Assembly: GCA_964020055.1 (NCBI GenBank)
Contig: OZ026533.1
Location: 496,001-560,000 of the forward strand
DNA: 64,000 bases
Reading direction: 5' to 3'
From: G964020055 sp964020055
Lineage (GTDB): Bacteria; Pseudomonadota; Alphaproteobacteria; WRAU01; Hepatincolaceae
The notes under the pieces are model-generated. The model was not told the DNA's origin. It was given only the letters and a program-made list of their open reading frames with translations, and made no database searches. Made by a program: the position numbers and the translations under genes. This document shows, in pieces, positions 8,479 through 18,061 of this stretch (the first letter of the stretch is position 1; every line of letters begins with the position of its first letter).

Positions 8479-11400
8479 TTAATCTTCTTTCTTTTTAAGA
8501 TGAATGTGATAGTGTTTTATATTAATTTCATTTTGATTCAACGTAATATTATTCAGAGAAAAAATTAAATATTCATCTCCACACAATATATTAATCTCTA
8601 ATGAATCTTTTCCAAATTCTGTATTTGTAATAATATCAGTTATTTCTTTTAATTCATCTATGGTTTTTAAGTTTGCAATATAATGTAAGGGCTTATATAG
8701 TCTTTTATTTGATATAACAATTTTTGAGTTATAATTTTCATTTAATATTTCAATATTTTCTATGAAAACTTTTATCTCTGTTTCTGTTATTTTTAAACTA
8801 GTTTTTATTATATATATTTGCCCTTGTTGTAATTTATCTTTATATTTTTCATAATTATTTCCAAATAATGCTAAGCTAAATATTGTAGATAAATCATAAA
8901 ATGTTAAAGTCACAAAGATATTACCTGTTTTAGACTTTGATACTTTTATTTTCATTAAATATCCTGCTACATGAGCAGAAAGAATATTATCTTCTAATAA
9001 AGCTTTATATGTAACTACATTGTATTTTTCAAGTAAGTCTTTATACTCCAATAAAGGATGCCCTGATAAAAAACAACCAATTACATTTAATTCTTCAGAA
9101 ATTTGATCTACATAGGACCATTTATCTGTTTTTATTAAATGTAAATTTTCAGGTTTATGTTCATATACTCCAAAAGAAAAAAGCCCTATTTGTGAAGATT
9201 TCTTTTCTGATTGGACTTTGGCATTATAAGATAACATTAACTCTATGTTACAATGCATTTCTTTACGGTTAGAGTGTAAATCGTCTAAGGCACCACTTAA
9301 AATTAGAGCATCTAACTGTCTTTTATTTAAAACCTTGCTGTCTATTCTAGATAAAAAATCTTCTGGAGTTTTGAAAAATCCGTTTTCTTGTATTTCAATT
9401 TGTAATGCATTAACCATTGATTTAGAAACACCTTTTACAGCTAATAATGAATATCTTATACACTTTTCATTTTTTTCATTTTTTTCGATACTAAAATCAA
9501 AAGATGGCTTATTTATTGAAGGAGACAAAATATGTACATTGAATTTCTTAGCATCTTCTAAAAATTCTAAAAATCTACTTATTTCTTTATTGTTACTTCC
9601 AATATCAGCTGTCATAGATGAAGCTAAAAACTCAGCTGGGTAATACGTTTTCAAATAGGCAGTTTGCCAAGAAATCATTGCATATGCTGTTGCATGTGAC
9701 TTGTTGAAACCATAACCTGCAAACTTTGCCATATGATCAAATATTTCAGATGCTAATTTGTCTTCAATTTGGTTTGTTTCAAGTGCTCCTTTTACAAAAA
9801 TCAACCTCTGTTTTGTCATTTCAACAGGATCTTTTTTCCCCATAGCCCTACGTAATAAATCGGCTTCTCCTAAAGAATACCCTGCAATTGCCTGAGCAAC
9901 TTGCATAACCTGCTCTTGATAAACCATAATACCAAAAGTTTCTTTATTTATATCTTCCATTTTAGGATGCAAGTGTTCTACTTTTACTTTCCCATGCTTT
10001 CTTGCTATATATTCTGAAATATTCTCCATTGGTCCTGGACGATATAACGATATAATTGCAATTATGTCTTCAATTTTATCTGGCTTCATCTGTTTAAGAA
10101 CTTCAATCATTCCTTTACTTTCTAATTGAAATAAACCTAAACAATCTCCTCTTTCAAATAAAGATGATATATTTTCATCTTTAAATGGTATTTTCAACAT
10201 ATCAAGCTGTATATTTTCTGTTTTTTTTATTTGTATTACAGCATTTGCAATAATTGTTAATGTTTTAAGGGCAAGAAAATCAAACTTTACAAGTCCTACA
10301 TCTTCTAAATATTTCATTGTGAAACCAACTGAAGGAAAATCTGAGCCTTCATCGTAAAACAATGGAGTTATTGTATTTAAAGGAGTTTTAGAAATTATCA
10401 CTCCTGCTGCATGAGTTGATACATTTCTATATGCTCCTTCTAATTTCAAAGCTATATCAAACAACTCTTTTATATGTTCTTTATTTGCAATTTCTTTTTT
10501 TATTTCTTCGTCATCTTCAACTAAATCTTTTAAACTTAATGGATGAAAAGGAGAAGAATATGGTATTTTTTTACATAAAGCATCAACTTCTGAATATGAC
10601 ATACCTAATGCTCGACCTACATCTTTCAACGCTGCTTTTGTTTGTAATGTTCCAAATGTGATAATATGGGCAACTTTATCTATACCATACTTTTTACGTA
10701 CATATTCTATAACTTCATCACGTCTATTGTTACAAAAATCTATATCAAAATCTGGCATTGATATTCTTTCTGGGTTTAAAAATCTTTCAAACAGCAATGA
10801 AAATCTGATAGGATCAACATCTGTTATAGATAAACACCATGCAACTAAAGAACCTGCTCCAGATCCTCTACCTGGTCCTACAGGTATTTTATTTTGTTTT
10901 GCCCAATTTATAAAATCTGCAACAATCAAAAAATACCCAGCAAAACCTATTTTATTAATTATATCTATTTCGAAATTTAATCTATCTTTATAAATTTTTT
11001 CAGTTTCTTTTCTATCACCTTCAATATTAGGAAAAACTTCAGTTTCTAGTCTATATTCTAAGCCTTTCTCTGCATCATGTATTATTAAATCTTTTTCATT
11101 ATCTGCAAATTTAGGTAAAGATAGTTCTTGTTTTTCAACAAAATAATTACATTTTTTTGCTATTTTGATAGTGTTTTCTAAAGCTTCTGGTAAATCTGCA
11201 AATAAAGATGACATTTCTTCTTGCGATTTGAAATATGAATTATTTACAACCTGCTCTCTTAATGGATCATCTTGTTTAGCACTTTGTTTGATACAAAGTA
11301 GAATATCTGTAGCTAATACATCTTCTAAAGAGGCATGAGTTACATTATTTGTAGCAACAATTGGTATATGCAGTTCTTCTGCTAAAGCTAAGAATTTTGG

Positions 11401-11955
11401 TTCTAAATTGTAGTCTTCATGTGTGAAAAATCTATTTATTTCTATATATAAATCTTGATTTATGATATTTGATAACTTTTTTAAAAAGACTTTAGCTAAG
11501 CTAATTTTATTATTTATAAGATTTGCTAATAATCCATTTTTTCCACCTGTCAAAACAACTATATTTTCTGAATATTTATATAATTCTTCGCAAGTGATTT
11601 TTGGAATTTCTAAATGTAAGGAAGATTTCCTCATATATGCTTTATCATGTAATTGTAATAAGTTTTGATAACCTTCAGCATTTTTCGCTAATAAAACTAG
11701 TACACCTTCGAACATAGCTTGTGTTTCTTTGTCTTCAAATATTGTTACAAACTCAACTCCTATTATTGGCTTTATAGCATTTGAAGATACTTTGTAAGAA
11801 AATTCTCTTGCTGCAAACATATTATTAGCATCTGTCATTGCTATTGCTGGCATATGATTTTCTTTGCTCAATTTGATAATTTTAGAAATATCAAGAGAGC
11901 TTTCACCTATTGAATATTGGGTTTTACATCTTAAATGTATAAACCGAGGTTTCAT
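8479..11955 (-). CDS. dnaE: DNA polymerase III alpha subunit
   Basis: Replicative polymerase, 1158 aa. The N-terminal PHP domain starts with HLRCKTQYSIGESSLDI. The palm carries catalytic PDFDIDFCNNRRDEVIEYV, preceded by VGPGRGSGAGSLVAWCL. Then come the YQEQVMQVAQ segment and a C-terminal helix-hairpin-helix and OB region. Length and order are normal for DnaE1. The start lies one base after the lolD stop, with AGGAG inside the lolD 3' end, so proS-lolC-lolD-dnaE looks co-transcribed. Several antisense reading frames inside it are composition artefacts. Confidence 0.98.
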   Translation of the reverse strand: MKPRFIHLRCKTQYSIGESSLDISKIIKLSKENHMPAIAMTDANNMFAAREFSYKVSSNAIKPIIGVEFVTIFEDKETQAMFEGVLVLLAKNAEGYQNLLQLHDKAYMRKSSLHLEIPKITCEELYKYSENIVVLTGGKNGLLANLINNKISLAKVFLKKLSNIINQDLYIEINRFFTHEDYNLEPKFLALAEELHIPIVATNNVTHASLEDVLATDILLCIKQSAKQDDPLREQVVNNSYFKSQEEMSSLFADLPEALENTIKIAKKCNYFVEKQELSLPKFADNEKDLIIHDAEKGLEYRLETEVFPNIEGDRKETEKIYKDRLNFEIDIINKIGFAGYFLIVADFINWAKQNKIPVGPGRGSGAGSLVAWCLSITDVDPIRFSLLFERFLNPERISMPDFDIDFCNNRRDEVIEYVRKKYGIDKVAHIITFGTLQTKAALKDVGRALGMSYSEVDALCKKIPYSSPFHPLSLKDLVEDDEEIKKEIANKEHIKELFDIALKLEGAYRNVSTHAAGVIISKTPLNTITPLFYDEGSDFPSVGFTMKYLEDVGLVKFDFLALKTLTIIANAVIQIKKTENIQLDMLKIPFKDENISSLFERGDCLGLFQLESKGMIEVLKQMKPDKIEDIIAIISLYRPGPMENISEYIARKHGKVKVEHLHPKMEDINKETFGIMVYQEQVMQVAQAIAGYSLGEADLLRRAMGKKDPVEMTKQRLIFVKGALETNQIEDKLASEIFDHMAKFAGYGFNKSHATAYAMISWQTAYLKTYYPAEFLASSMTADIGSNNKEISRFLEFLEDAKKFNVHILSPSINKPSFDFSIEKNEKNEKCIRYSLLAVKGVSKSMVNALQIEIQENGFFKTPEDFLSRIDSKVLNKRQLDALILSGALDDLHSNRKEMHCNIELMLSYNAKVQSEKKSSQIGLFSFGVYEHKPENLHLIKTDKWSYVDQISEELNVIGCFLSGHPLLEYKDLLEKYNVVTYKALLEDNILSAHVAGYLMKIKVSKSKTGNIFVTLTFYDLSTIFSLALFGNNYEKYKDKLQQGQIYIIKTSLKITETEIKVFIENIEILNENYNSKIVISNKRLYKPLHYIANLKTIDELKEITDIITNTEFGKDSLEINILCGDEYLIFSLNNITLNQNEINIKHYHIHLKKKED

Positions 11956-11956
11956 G

Positions 11957-12658
11957 TTATGCTAACTCCTGTAAAGAATAGTTAGATATTTTATATTGCT
12001 TATCCATTTTACTTGCAAGTGAGTTATCGTGAGTTGCTAAAAATACCGTTGTATTATATTGTTTTACTGTTTCAAGTAAAATGTCAAATACTTCTTTTGC
12101 TGTATTTGTATCCAAACTTCCTGTTGGTTCATCTGCTATAAGTAATAAAGGTGAGTTTACCAAAGCTCTTGCTAGAGAAACTCTTTGTTGCTCGCCTCCT
12201 GATAGTTGTGAAGGATAATGATTTATTCTTTCTTTCAATTTTAAATCATTAAGTATTTTAATTGCTTTTTCTTTTGCTATTTTATATTCTACATTATTGA
12301 TTCTTTGAGCTAACATTACATTTTCTAAAGCTGTAAAATCTGGTAGTAAATTATGAAACTGAAAAACAAAACCTATATTTTTTCCTCTTAATTTTACCTT
12401 TTGATTTTCAGATAACTCTGCAATATTTATATCATTAACTATGATTTCTCCTTTAGTTGGAGTATCTAACATACCTATAACATTTAGTAATGATGTTTTA
12501 CCACTACCTGATGAACCTATAAGACCTATTGTTTCTCCTTTTTTTAAAGAAAAACTTATGTCATTAAATAAAGTTATTTTTTCATTTGCTTGAAAGTAAA
12601 TTTTAGATAATCCTAAGGCTTTAACTATGACATCTGTATTTTTATTAATATTATTCAT
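11957..12658 (-). CDS. lolD: Lipoprotein-releasing ABC transporter ATPase
   Basis: ATPase of the LolCDE-type complex that extracts lipoproteins from the inner membrane for transfer to the outer membrane. It has Walker A GSSGSGKTS, signature LSGGEQQRVSLARAL, Walker B LLIADEPTGSLD and a switch His in FLATHD. The longest open frame starts 69 bases earlier inside lolC, but the ATG at 12658 (233 aa) has AAGGAA in front, fits the family length and overlaps the lolC stop by 8 nt, as coupled genes do. Confidence 0.95.
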   Translation of the reverse strand: MNNINKNTDVIVKALGLSKIYFQANEKITLFNDISFSLKKGETIGLIGSSGSGKTSLLNVIGMLDTPTKGEIIVNDINIAELSENQKVKLRGKNIGFVFQFHNLLPDFTALENVMLAQRINNVEYKIAKEKAIKILNDLKLKERINHYPSQLSGGEQQRVSLARALVNSPLLLIADEPTGSLDTNTAKEVFDILLETVKQYNTTVFLATHDNSLASKMDKQYKISNYSLQELA

Positions 12659-13907
12659 ACTTAATTCCTTTTGATGGATTAACCTTAGATGCTTGTATAC
12701 TAGGATAAATAGTTGATAGTAACGCAACTAAAAATGAAAGCATAAGGATTGTACAAACTTGACTAATTTGTATTTCAGATGGTAATTGCGATAAAAAATA
12801 TACCTCTTCTGGGAACAAATTTATACCTACTAATTTTTCTAACCCTTTTTTAATACTATCTAAATTCAAAGATATAACGCTTCCTAATATACCACCTATT
12901 ATTGTACCTTTTAGACCAATGCGCATTCCAATTAACATAAATATAAGTATTATGTCTTTGTTTAGCATACCCATAGTTTTAAGTACTGCTATTTCTTTTG
13001 TTTTACTTCTAACTAACATAACTAAGCTAGAAACTATATTGAAAGCTGCTATTATTATTACTAAAAACAGAATTAAAAACATAACATTTTTTTCAACAGA
13101 AAGTGCATTCATCAAATATTTATTATTAGTAGCCCATGTATTTATTTCTACATTTTTTAATCTTTTATATAAATTAAGTGCTATTTTATCTGCGTCAAAT
13201 GGATTTTCTAGTTGTATCTCTATATTTTGTGCCTCATTGTCTTCATACATAAAAAAACTTTGGGCTTTTTTGAAAGGAATTATAGCTAAAGAACTATCAT
13301 ATTGATACATCCCTGTAGAAATCAAACCTATAACTTCAAATGCAGCTGTACTTGGAAGAGAACCTAAAACTGTAACATAACCATTGGGAGATACCATAGT
13401 TATTTTATCACCAAGTTTTACACCTAAATATCTAGCTACAGGAGTTCCTAATAATATAACATTCTGATTATTTTTAAATTTGGATAAATTGTATTTTTTA
13501 GCAGCATCATATAATAACTTTCTTGCTGATATATCTTCAAAAGTTATACCTGTTACAATAATACCACTTGAATTTTTGTAATGACTTATTAAAACTTGTT
13601 CAGATATTGTTGGAGATATTTCTATAATTTTATTATTATTCTTACTTTGTATATCTTTTACATAATTAATTATATCTTTATAATCAGAAATATTTTTTGA
13701 GTAAGATGTAATGTATATGTGGCTATTAGTTCCAATTATTGATTTTATAATATCACTTTTGAAGCCATTCATTACTGACATAACAATGATCAAAACAGCA
13801 ACTCCTAGGCATATACCTACTGTTGAAAAACCAGATATGAATGATATAAAACTTTCTTTTCTTTTAGACTTTAAATAGCGGTTTGCTATATACCAATGTA
13901 GTTTCAT
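12651..13907 (-). CDS. lolC: Lipoprotein-releasing ABC transporter permease
   Basis: 418 residues starting MKLHWYIANRYLKSKRKE, the standard LolC/E N-terminus. GGAAG upstream of the ATG at 13907 decides against a start nine codons earlier. One N-terminal helix is followed by a periplasmic domain (about residues 50-260) and three C-terminal FtsX-type helices, with KTKEIAVLKTMG in the coupling loop. Alphaproteobacteria commonly encode one LolC/E-like permease that probably forms a homodimer; no lolE is seen here. Its partner ATPase follows immediately. Confidence 0.94.
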   Translation of the reverse strand: MKLHWYIANRYLKSKRKESFISFISGFSTVGICLGVAVLIIVMSVMNGFKSDIIKSIIGTNSHIYITSYSKNISDYKDIINYVKDIQSKNNNKIIEISPTISEQVLISHYKNSSGIIVTGITFEDISARKLLYDAAKKYNLSKFKNNQNVILLGTPVARYLGVKLGDKITMVSPNGYVTVLGSLPSTAAFEVIGLISTGMYQYDSSLAIIPFKKAQSFFMYEDNEAQNIEIQLENPFDADKIALNLYKRLKNVEINTWATNNKYLMNALSVEKNVMFLILFLVIIIAAFNIVSSLVMLVRSKTKEIAVLKTMGMLNKDIILIFMLIGMRIGLKGTIIGGILGSVISLNLDSIKKGLEKLVGINLFPEEVYFLSQLPSEIQISQVCTILMLSFLVALLSTIYPSIQASKVNPSKGIKYE

Positions 13908-13993
13908 GTTGCTTCCATAGTTAATAAAATACACGGTATGATAGCATTGTTAACCAGCTTAATGCAAACTCTTATATACTTAATTTAATAAGA

Positions 13994-15325
13994 TTAATCT
14001 TCAGATTTCATTACATTTATTATTCTTGATACTTCAGATATTTGTATTAACTCTATTTTGCCATCTTTTCTGTTTTTAAATTCAAAATTATTATTTTTTA
14101 TAGTTTTAGAACCAATATTTATTTGATATGGAATACCTATCAAATCTGCGGTTTGTAATTTGCTACCTGCTGAATCTGGTTTGTCGTTATATAAAACTTC
14201 TATATTGAAAGACAATAAATATTTATATATAAAGTCACAAGCTTTTATTATTTCTTCTGAGGTACCTAAAGAATTTATTATTACCAAAAACGGAGCTACA
14301 GACTTATGCCACATTATACCTTTTTCATCATGACTACTTTCTATTAAAGCACCAAGTAATCTGCTTACTCCAATACCATATGATCCCATCAAAACAGTAG
14401 TTTTTGTTCCATCTTTATTTATAACATCTGCATTTAATGGTTTTGAATATTTATCTCCAAAATGAAAAATATGTCCAACTTCTATACCACGTGCAGAAAC
14501 TACATCATCTTTTTCTTGTAAGTATTTAGGATCATCTATTTCATGTTTTTCATCGGTTGCTGCATAATTTTTTGTATATTCATCAAATATATTATATATA
14601 TCATTTTCATAATCTATACTAGATGGAAGATTATTTGTATTTAAGTATTTTTTATTACAAAAAACTTCACTTTCTCCTGTATTTGCTAATATCATAAATT
14701 CATGCGATAAATCACCACCTATTGGTCCTGTATCTGCCTTCATGGGTATTGCTTTTAAACCCATTGTATTAAATATTTTCAAATATGATGCAAACATTTT
14801 TTTATATGATGTAACAGAAGCTTCAAATGTTAAATCAAATGAATAAGCATCTTTCATTAAAAACTCTCTACCTCTCATTACACCAAAACGTGGTCTTATC
14901 TCATCTCTAAATTTCCAGTGAATTTGGTATAAATTCATCGGAAGATCTTTATAACTTTTAATATTCTCACGAAAAATTTGAGTTATTAATTCTTCTGCAG
15001 TTGGACCAAATAGCATTTCACGATTATGTCTATCTTTTATTCTTAACATTTCAAGACCGTAATCTTCATATCTGCCACTTTCTTTCCAAATATCTGCAGA
15101 TTGAATTGTTGGCATTAATACATTTAATGCCCCTGTTTTATTGATTTCTTTTTTTATTATAGCTGTGATTTTATCTAAAACTTTCAGACCTAAAGGCAAC
15201 CATGTATAAATACCTGATGAAGTTTGACGAATTAATCCTGATTTTAGCATTAGTATATGAGAAACTATACTTGCATCTTTTGGATTTTCTTTTAACACAG
15301 GTAAAAAGTATTTAGAAAGTAACAT
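13994..15325 (-). CDS. proS: Prolyl-tRNA synthetase
   Basis: Class II synthetase charging tRNA-Pro, 443 aa. Visible are the N-terminal TSSGIYTWLPLGLKVL, motif 2 FRDEIRPRFGVMRGREFLMKDAYSF, motif 3 GSYGIGVSRLLGAL, and a C-terminal anticodon-binding domain with ADLIGIPYQINIG. The editing INS domain of the longer bacterial type is absent, as in the short form usual for Alphaproteobacteria. It starts a transcription unit: the RNase J terminator lies upstream and a 220-nt A+T-rich leader intervenes. That leader contains a small GAACC/GGTTC hairpin near 15445-15460. Confidence 0.96.
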   Translation of the reverse strand: MLLSKYFLPVLKENPKDASIVSHILMLKSGLIRQTSSGIYTWLPLGLKVLDKITAIIKKEINKTGALNVLMPTIQSADIWKESGRYEDYGLEMLRIKDRHNREMLFGPTAEELITQIFRENIKSYKDLPMNLYQIHWKFRDEIRPRFGVMRGREFLMKDAYSFDLTFEASVTSYKKMFASYLKIFNTMGLKAIPMKADTGPIGGDLSHEFMILANTGESEVFCNKKYLNTNNLPSSIDYENDIYNIFDEYTKNYAATDEKHEIDDPKYLQEKDDVVSARGIEVGHIFHFGDKYSKPLNADVINKDGTKTTVLMGSYGIGVSRLLGALIESSHDEKGIMWHKSVAPFLVIINSLGTSEEIIKACDFIYKYLLSFNIEVLYNDKPDSAGSKLQTADLIGIPYQINIGSKTIKNNNFEFKNRKDGKIELIQISEVSRIINVMKSED

Positions 15326-15545
15326 ATATTCTCCACATTATGGGTTTTGAGCTGTAATTAAGTTCATATATTAGCATAAATAAAGCAAAATCATATTTAT
15401 AATTCAATGTAATTTAATAATTTACTACTAAATAAATAATAAATGAACCATTTAGGTTCCTGTGTTATTTATGTTTCTTTATGTTTTAAAATGTTGTTTT
15501 TAATAAAAGCATAATAAATAATCTTTATATTTATTGGTATCAAAC

Positions 15546-15577
15546 AAAAAAAGACAATTTTTAAATTGTCTTTTTTT
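15546..15577 (-). terminator. Rho-independent terminator after the RNase J gene
   Basis: The stem GACAATT/AATTGTC (15553-15570) has a 4-nt loop and is flanked by an A run and a T run, so it can act in both directions. It closes the nuo-birA-rnj series on the minus strand and insulates proS from it. Confidence 0.85.
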
Positions 15578-15586
15578 ATTATTAAG

Positions 15587-17239
15587 TTAATTATTATCGT
15601 TAATATGTATTACAACTACAGGTTTTTTATTTAAAGCTTTTACAAAAAACTTCCTAACTAAAATTCTTATATCTTCTGGCATTTTGTTTAAAGGTAAACC
15701 TTCTAAATTAACTTTCAACGAATTTATATAAGTTAGTATAAGATCTGTTAATTTTTTTATATATCCTTCTTCTTCTTCTAATGTAACCAAACCTAAAATT
15801 TTAAGTTGTAAATCATTAACATAAGTATTTCCTTCTATAAAAATACTTACAAATACAGCACCTTCGAAAAATATCTTGTTTCTTAATTTTAAATTGTCAT
15901 CATTCAAAGGAACAAGTCTATTACCTTCGTAACCTAACTTTGCTGTATCAATTTTATTGATTATATATGGCTCTTGAGCAAAAAGCTCAACTTCATCACC
16001 AATTTTACAATTGAATGTTGCATAACCTTCGTTATATGCAAGTTCACTATGTGCTTTTATATGATATGTTTCACCATGAATAGGTACAACCCACTTAGGA
16101 ACTATAAGTTTATATATTCTTTTTAAATCTTCGATATTCGGATGACCAGATACATGTATTTTTGAGTTAGCACAGTTATAAAACATAATTTCCATATCTG
16201 CTAACATATTATATAACTTAGAAATTCTTATTTCATTTCCTGGAATAACTTTAGAACTAAATAAAACTATATCATCAGTTTCTATTTGATATTTATGATT
16301 CTTTTGCACTAGTATTTTATTTAGTATTGCCCTATCTTCACCTTGAGAACCTGTTACAATAAATATTAATTCACTACGTTTATAGTTTGAAATATCATTT
16401 TCAGATATCAAAACACCAGTTTTTAATAAACCATGATTTGAGCTAATATCTATATATTTATTCAATGATCTTCCTAAAGGAACTATTTTTTTCTTAAGTT
16501 TATGGGCAATTTCTATTATATTTGCTATTCTATCTATATTACTTGAAAATAGTGTTATCCAAGTTGCCGCTTTTGTATTGGATATAATATTTATGAAATT
16601 TGGAATTAATATATCTTCATTTTCTGAATAATCATTTTGTAAAACATTTGTAGAATCACAAAATAAATATTCTATATTATACATAGAAAGTGCACTTAGG
16701 TTTTTCAATATTGAGCTGTTTTGTATATCAAGTTTAAAATCACCTGTATGAACTATATCCCCTTTAGGTGTTTGAATATGCAGTAAATGGTTATCAGGTA
16801 TAGAATGATCTATAGGAAGCCATCTAACTTTGAAATCTGCAATTTTTATGAATTCTAATTCTTTTACAACTATTAATTCTACTTGGTCTTGCAAATTATG
16901 TTCTACTAATTTTGAATATATTAAATCTGCAGTCCAAGCTGTTGCAAATATAGGGCAATTTATAAATTTATATAAATAAGGAATTGCTCCTATGTGATCT
17001 TCATGACCATGGGTTATTACTAGACCTTTTATGTCATCTTTTTTTTCTTTAAGATAAGAAATATCAGGGTAAAAAACATCTAATGAAGGTGTTCTATTAC
17101 TATTGAACCCTAAACCTAAGTCTACTATTAGTATTTGTGATGAATTTTCATCAAAAATATTATAAGCATAACAGTTAGATCCAATCTCACCTATTCCTCC
17201 TAGTGAAAAGAAAGACACTCTTTTGTCGTTATTTAACAT
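15587..17239 (-). CDS. rnj: Ribonuclease J (metallo-beta-lactamase / beta-CASP nuclease)
   Basis: 550 residues. The metallo-beta-lactamase core shows HGHEDHIGAIP (metal-binding His/Asp), the HSIPDNH segment and HTGDFKLD. The beta-CASP part follows with FIVTGSQGE and SGHPN, then a C-terminal domain. RNase J is a 5'-3' exonuclease and endonuclease in mRNA decay and rRNA processing, present in many Alphaproteobacteria. It is the last gene after birA (89-nt gap) and is followed by a terminator. Other alphaproteobacteria often have coaX between birA and this gene; it is missing here. Confidence 0.95.
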   Translation of the reverse strand: MLNNDKRVSFFSLGGIGEIGSNCYAYNIFDENSSQILIVDLGLGFNSNRTPSLDVFYPDISYLKEKKDDIKGLVITHGHEDHIGAIPYLYKFINCPIFATAWTADLIYSKLVEHNLQDQVELIVVKELEFIKIADFKVRWLPIDHSIPDNHLLHIQTPKGDIVHTGDFKLDIQNSSILKNLSALSMYNIEYLFCDSTNVLQNDYSENEDILIPNFINIISNTKAATWITLFSSNIDRIANIIEIAHKLKKKIVPLGRSLNKYIDISSNHGLLKTGVLISENDISNYKRSELIFIVTGSQGEDRAILNKILVQKNHKYQIETDDIVLFSSKVIPGNEIRISKLYNMLADMEIMFYNCANSKIHVSGHPNIEDLKRIYKLIVPKWVVPIHGETYHIKAHSELAYNEGYATFNCKIGDEVELFAQEPYIINKIDTAKLGYEGNRLVPLNDDNLKLRNKIFFEGAVFVSIFIEGNTYVNDLQLKILGLVTLEEEEGYIKKLTDLILTYINSLKVNLEGLPLNKMPEDIRILVRKFFVKALNKKPVVVIHINDNN

Positions 17240-17328
17240 TAAAATCCTTTTTGTTAATTTATATAGTATATGTGTTGTTATTTTGGTTTAAATACAACAT
17301 ATGATTATTTGATAGATAATATAAAATT

Positions 17329-18060
17329 TTAAAATTTTATTTCACCAGATATGATGGTTTTTATTTCATTACCTACTTTTATATTTATGTAACCTTCTTT
17401 TGTGATGCCTGCAAATATTCCAGTAATATTACTATTTTGAATAGTTTTTATAGTTATTGGAACATTCAAATTATAAGCATAAGATAACCATTCTTTTTCG
17501 ATTTCTTCTTCGTTTATATTTACTATGTAATATTTAAAATAAAATAATATTCTATCTAAATATTCATCTACATTGATTTCTTTAGATAATATATTAAATA
17601 AACATTCTACAGGATATTTATCTATCTTTGGAGCTTTTTTTAAATTGACCCCACAACCGATTATGAAATATTTTTTATTATCTATACTTGTTGCTATATC
17701 AATTAAGATACCAGATATTTTCTTGTTATCATATAAAACATCATTAGGCCACTTAATAGACAGTTTTTCAGGTTCAGGAATATAGTCTTTCAAAGATTTC
17801 AAAACAGATAAAGATGATAATAAACTTATAATACCAAAATTCTTATGATTTAACGTATCTCTATAAGGTATTATCAAAGTGGCTGCTAAATTTCCTTTAT
17901 AACTATACCAAGATACTCCTTGCTTACCAACTCCTGCTGTTTGATTATAAGCTAAAATAACTTTATGATCTATACTTTCACCAGACTTATTTTCTGATAC
18001 TAGTTGAAAAGCATATTTATTTGTACTTTCTAACTCATTAAATTTTTCTATTATGAACAT
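17329..18060 (-). CDS. birA: Biotin--[acetyl-CoA-carboxylase] ligase
   Basis: 243-residue biotin protein ligase that attaches biotin to the carboxyl-carrier protein through biotinoyl-AMP. There is no N-terminal DNA-binding domain, so it is enzyme only. KWPNDVLYDNKKISGIL is the hallmark active-site strand, and a small C-terminal SH3-like domain follows. The nucleotide loop, normally GRGRRGRxW, reads GVGKQGVSW: several arginines are replaced, which may weaken activity or reflect divergence. It overlaps nothing and begins one base after the nuoN stop, so it is co-transcribed with nuo. Confidence 0.9.
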   Translation of the reverse strand: MFIIEKFNELESTNKYAFQLVSENKSGESIDHKVILAYNQTAGVGKQGVSWYSYKGNLAATLIIPYRDTLNHKNFGIISLLSSLSVLKSLKDYIPEPEKLSIKWPNDVLYDNKKISGILIDIATSIDNKKYFIIGCGVNLKKAPKIDKYPVECLFNILSKEINVDEYLDRILFYFKYYIVNINEEEIEKEWLSYAYNLNVPITIKTIQNSNITGIFAGITKEGYINIKVGNEIKTIISGEIKF

Positions 18061-18061
18061 T

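Noticed and set aside
9245..11668. Four antisense open frames within dnaE (60-132 residues)
   Set aside because: They lie opposite a fully conserved gene and have no ribosome binding site or recognisable domains. They are expected from the low stop frequency opposite A+T-rich coding sequence.
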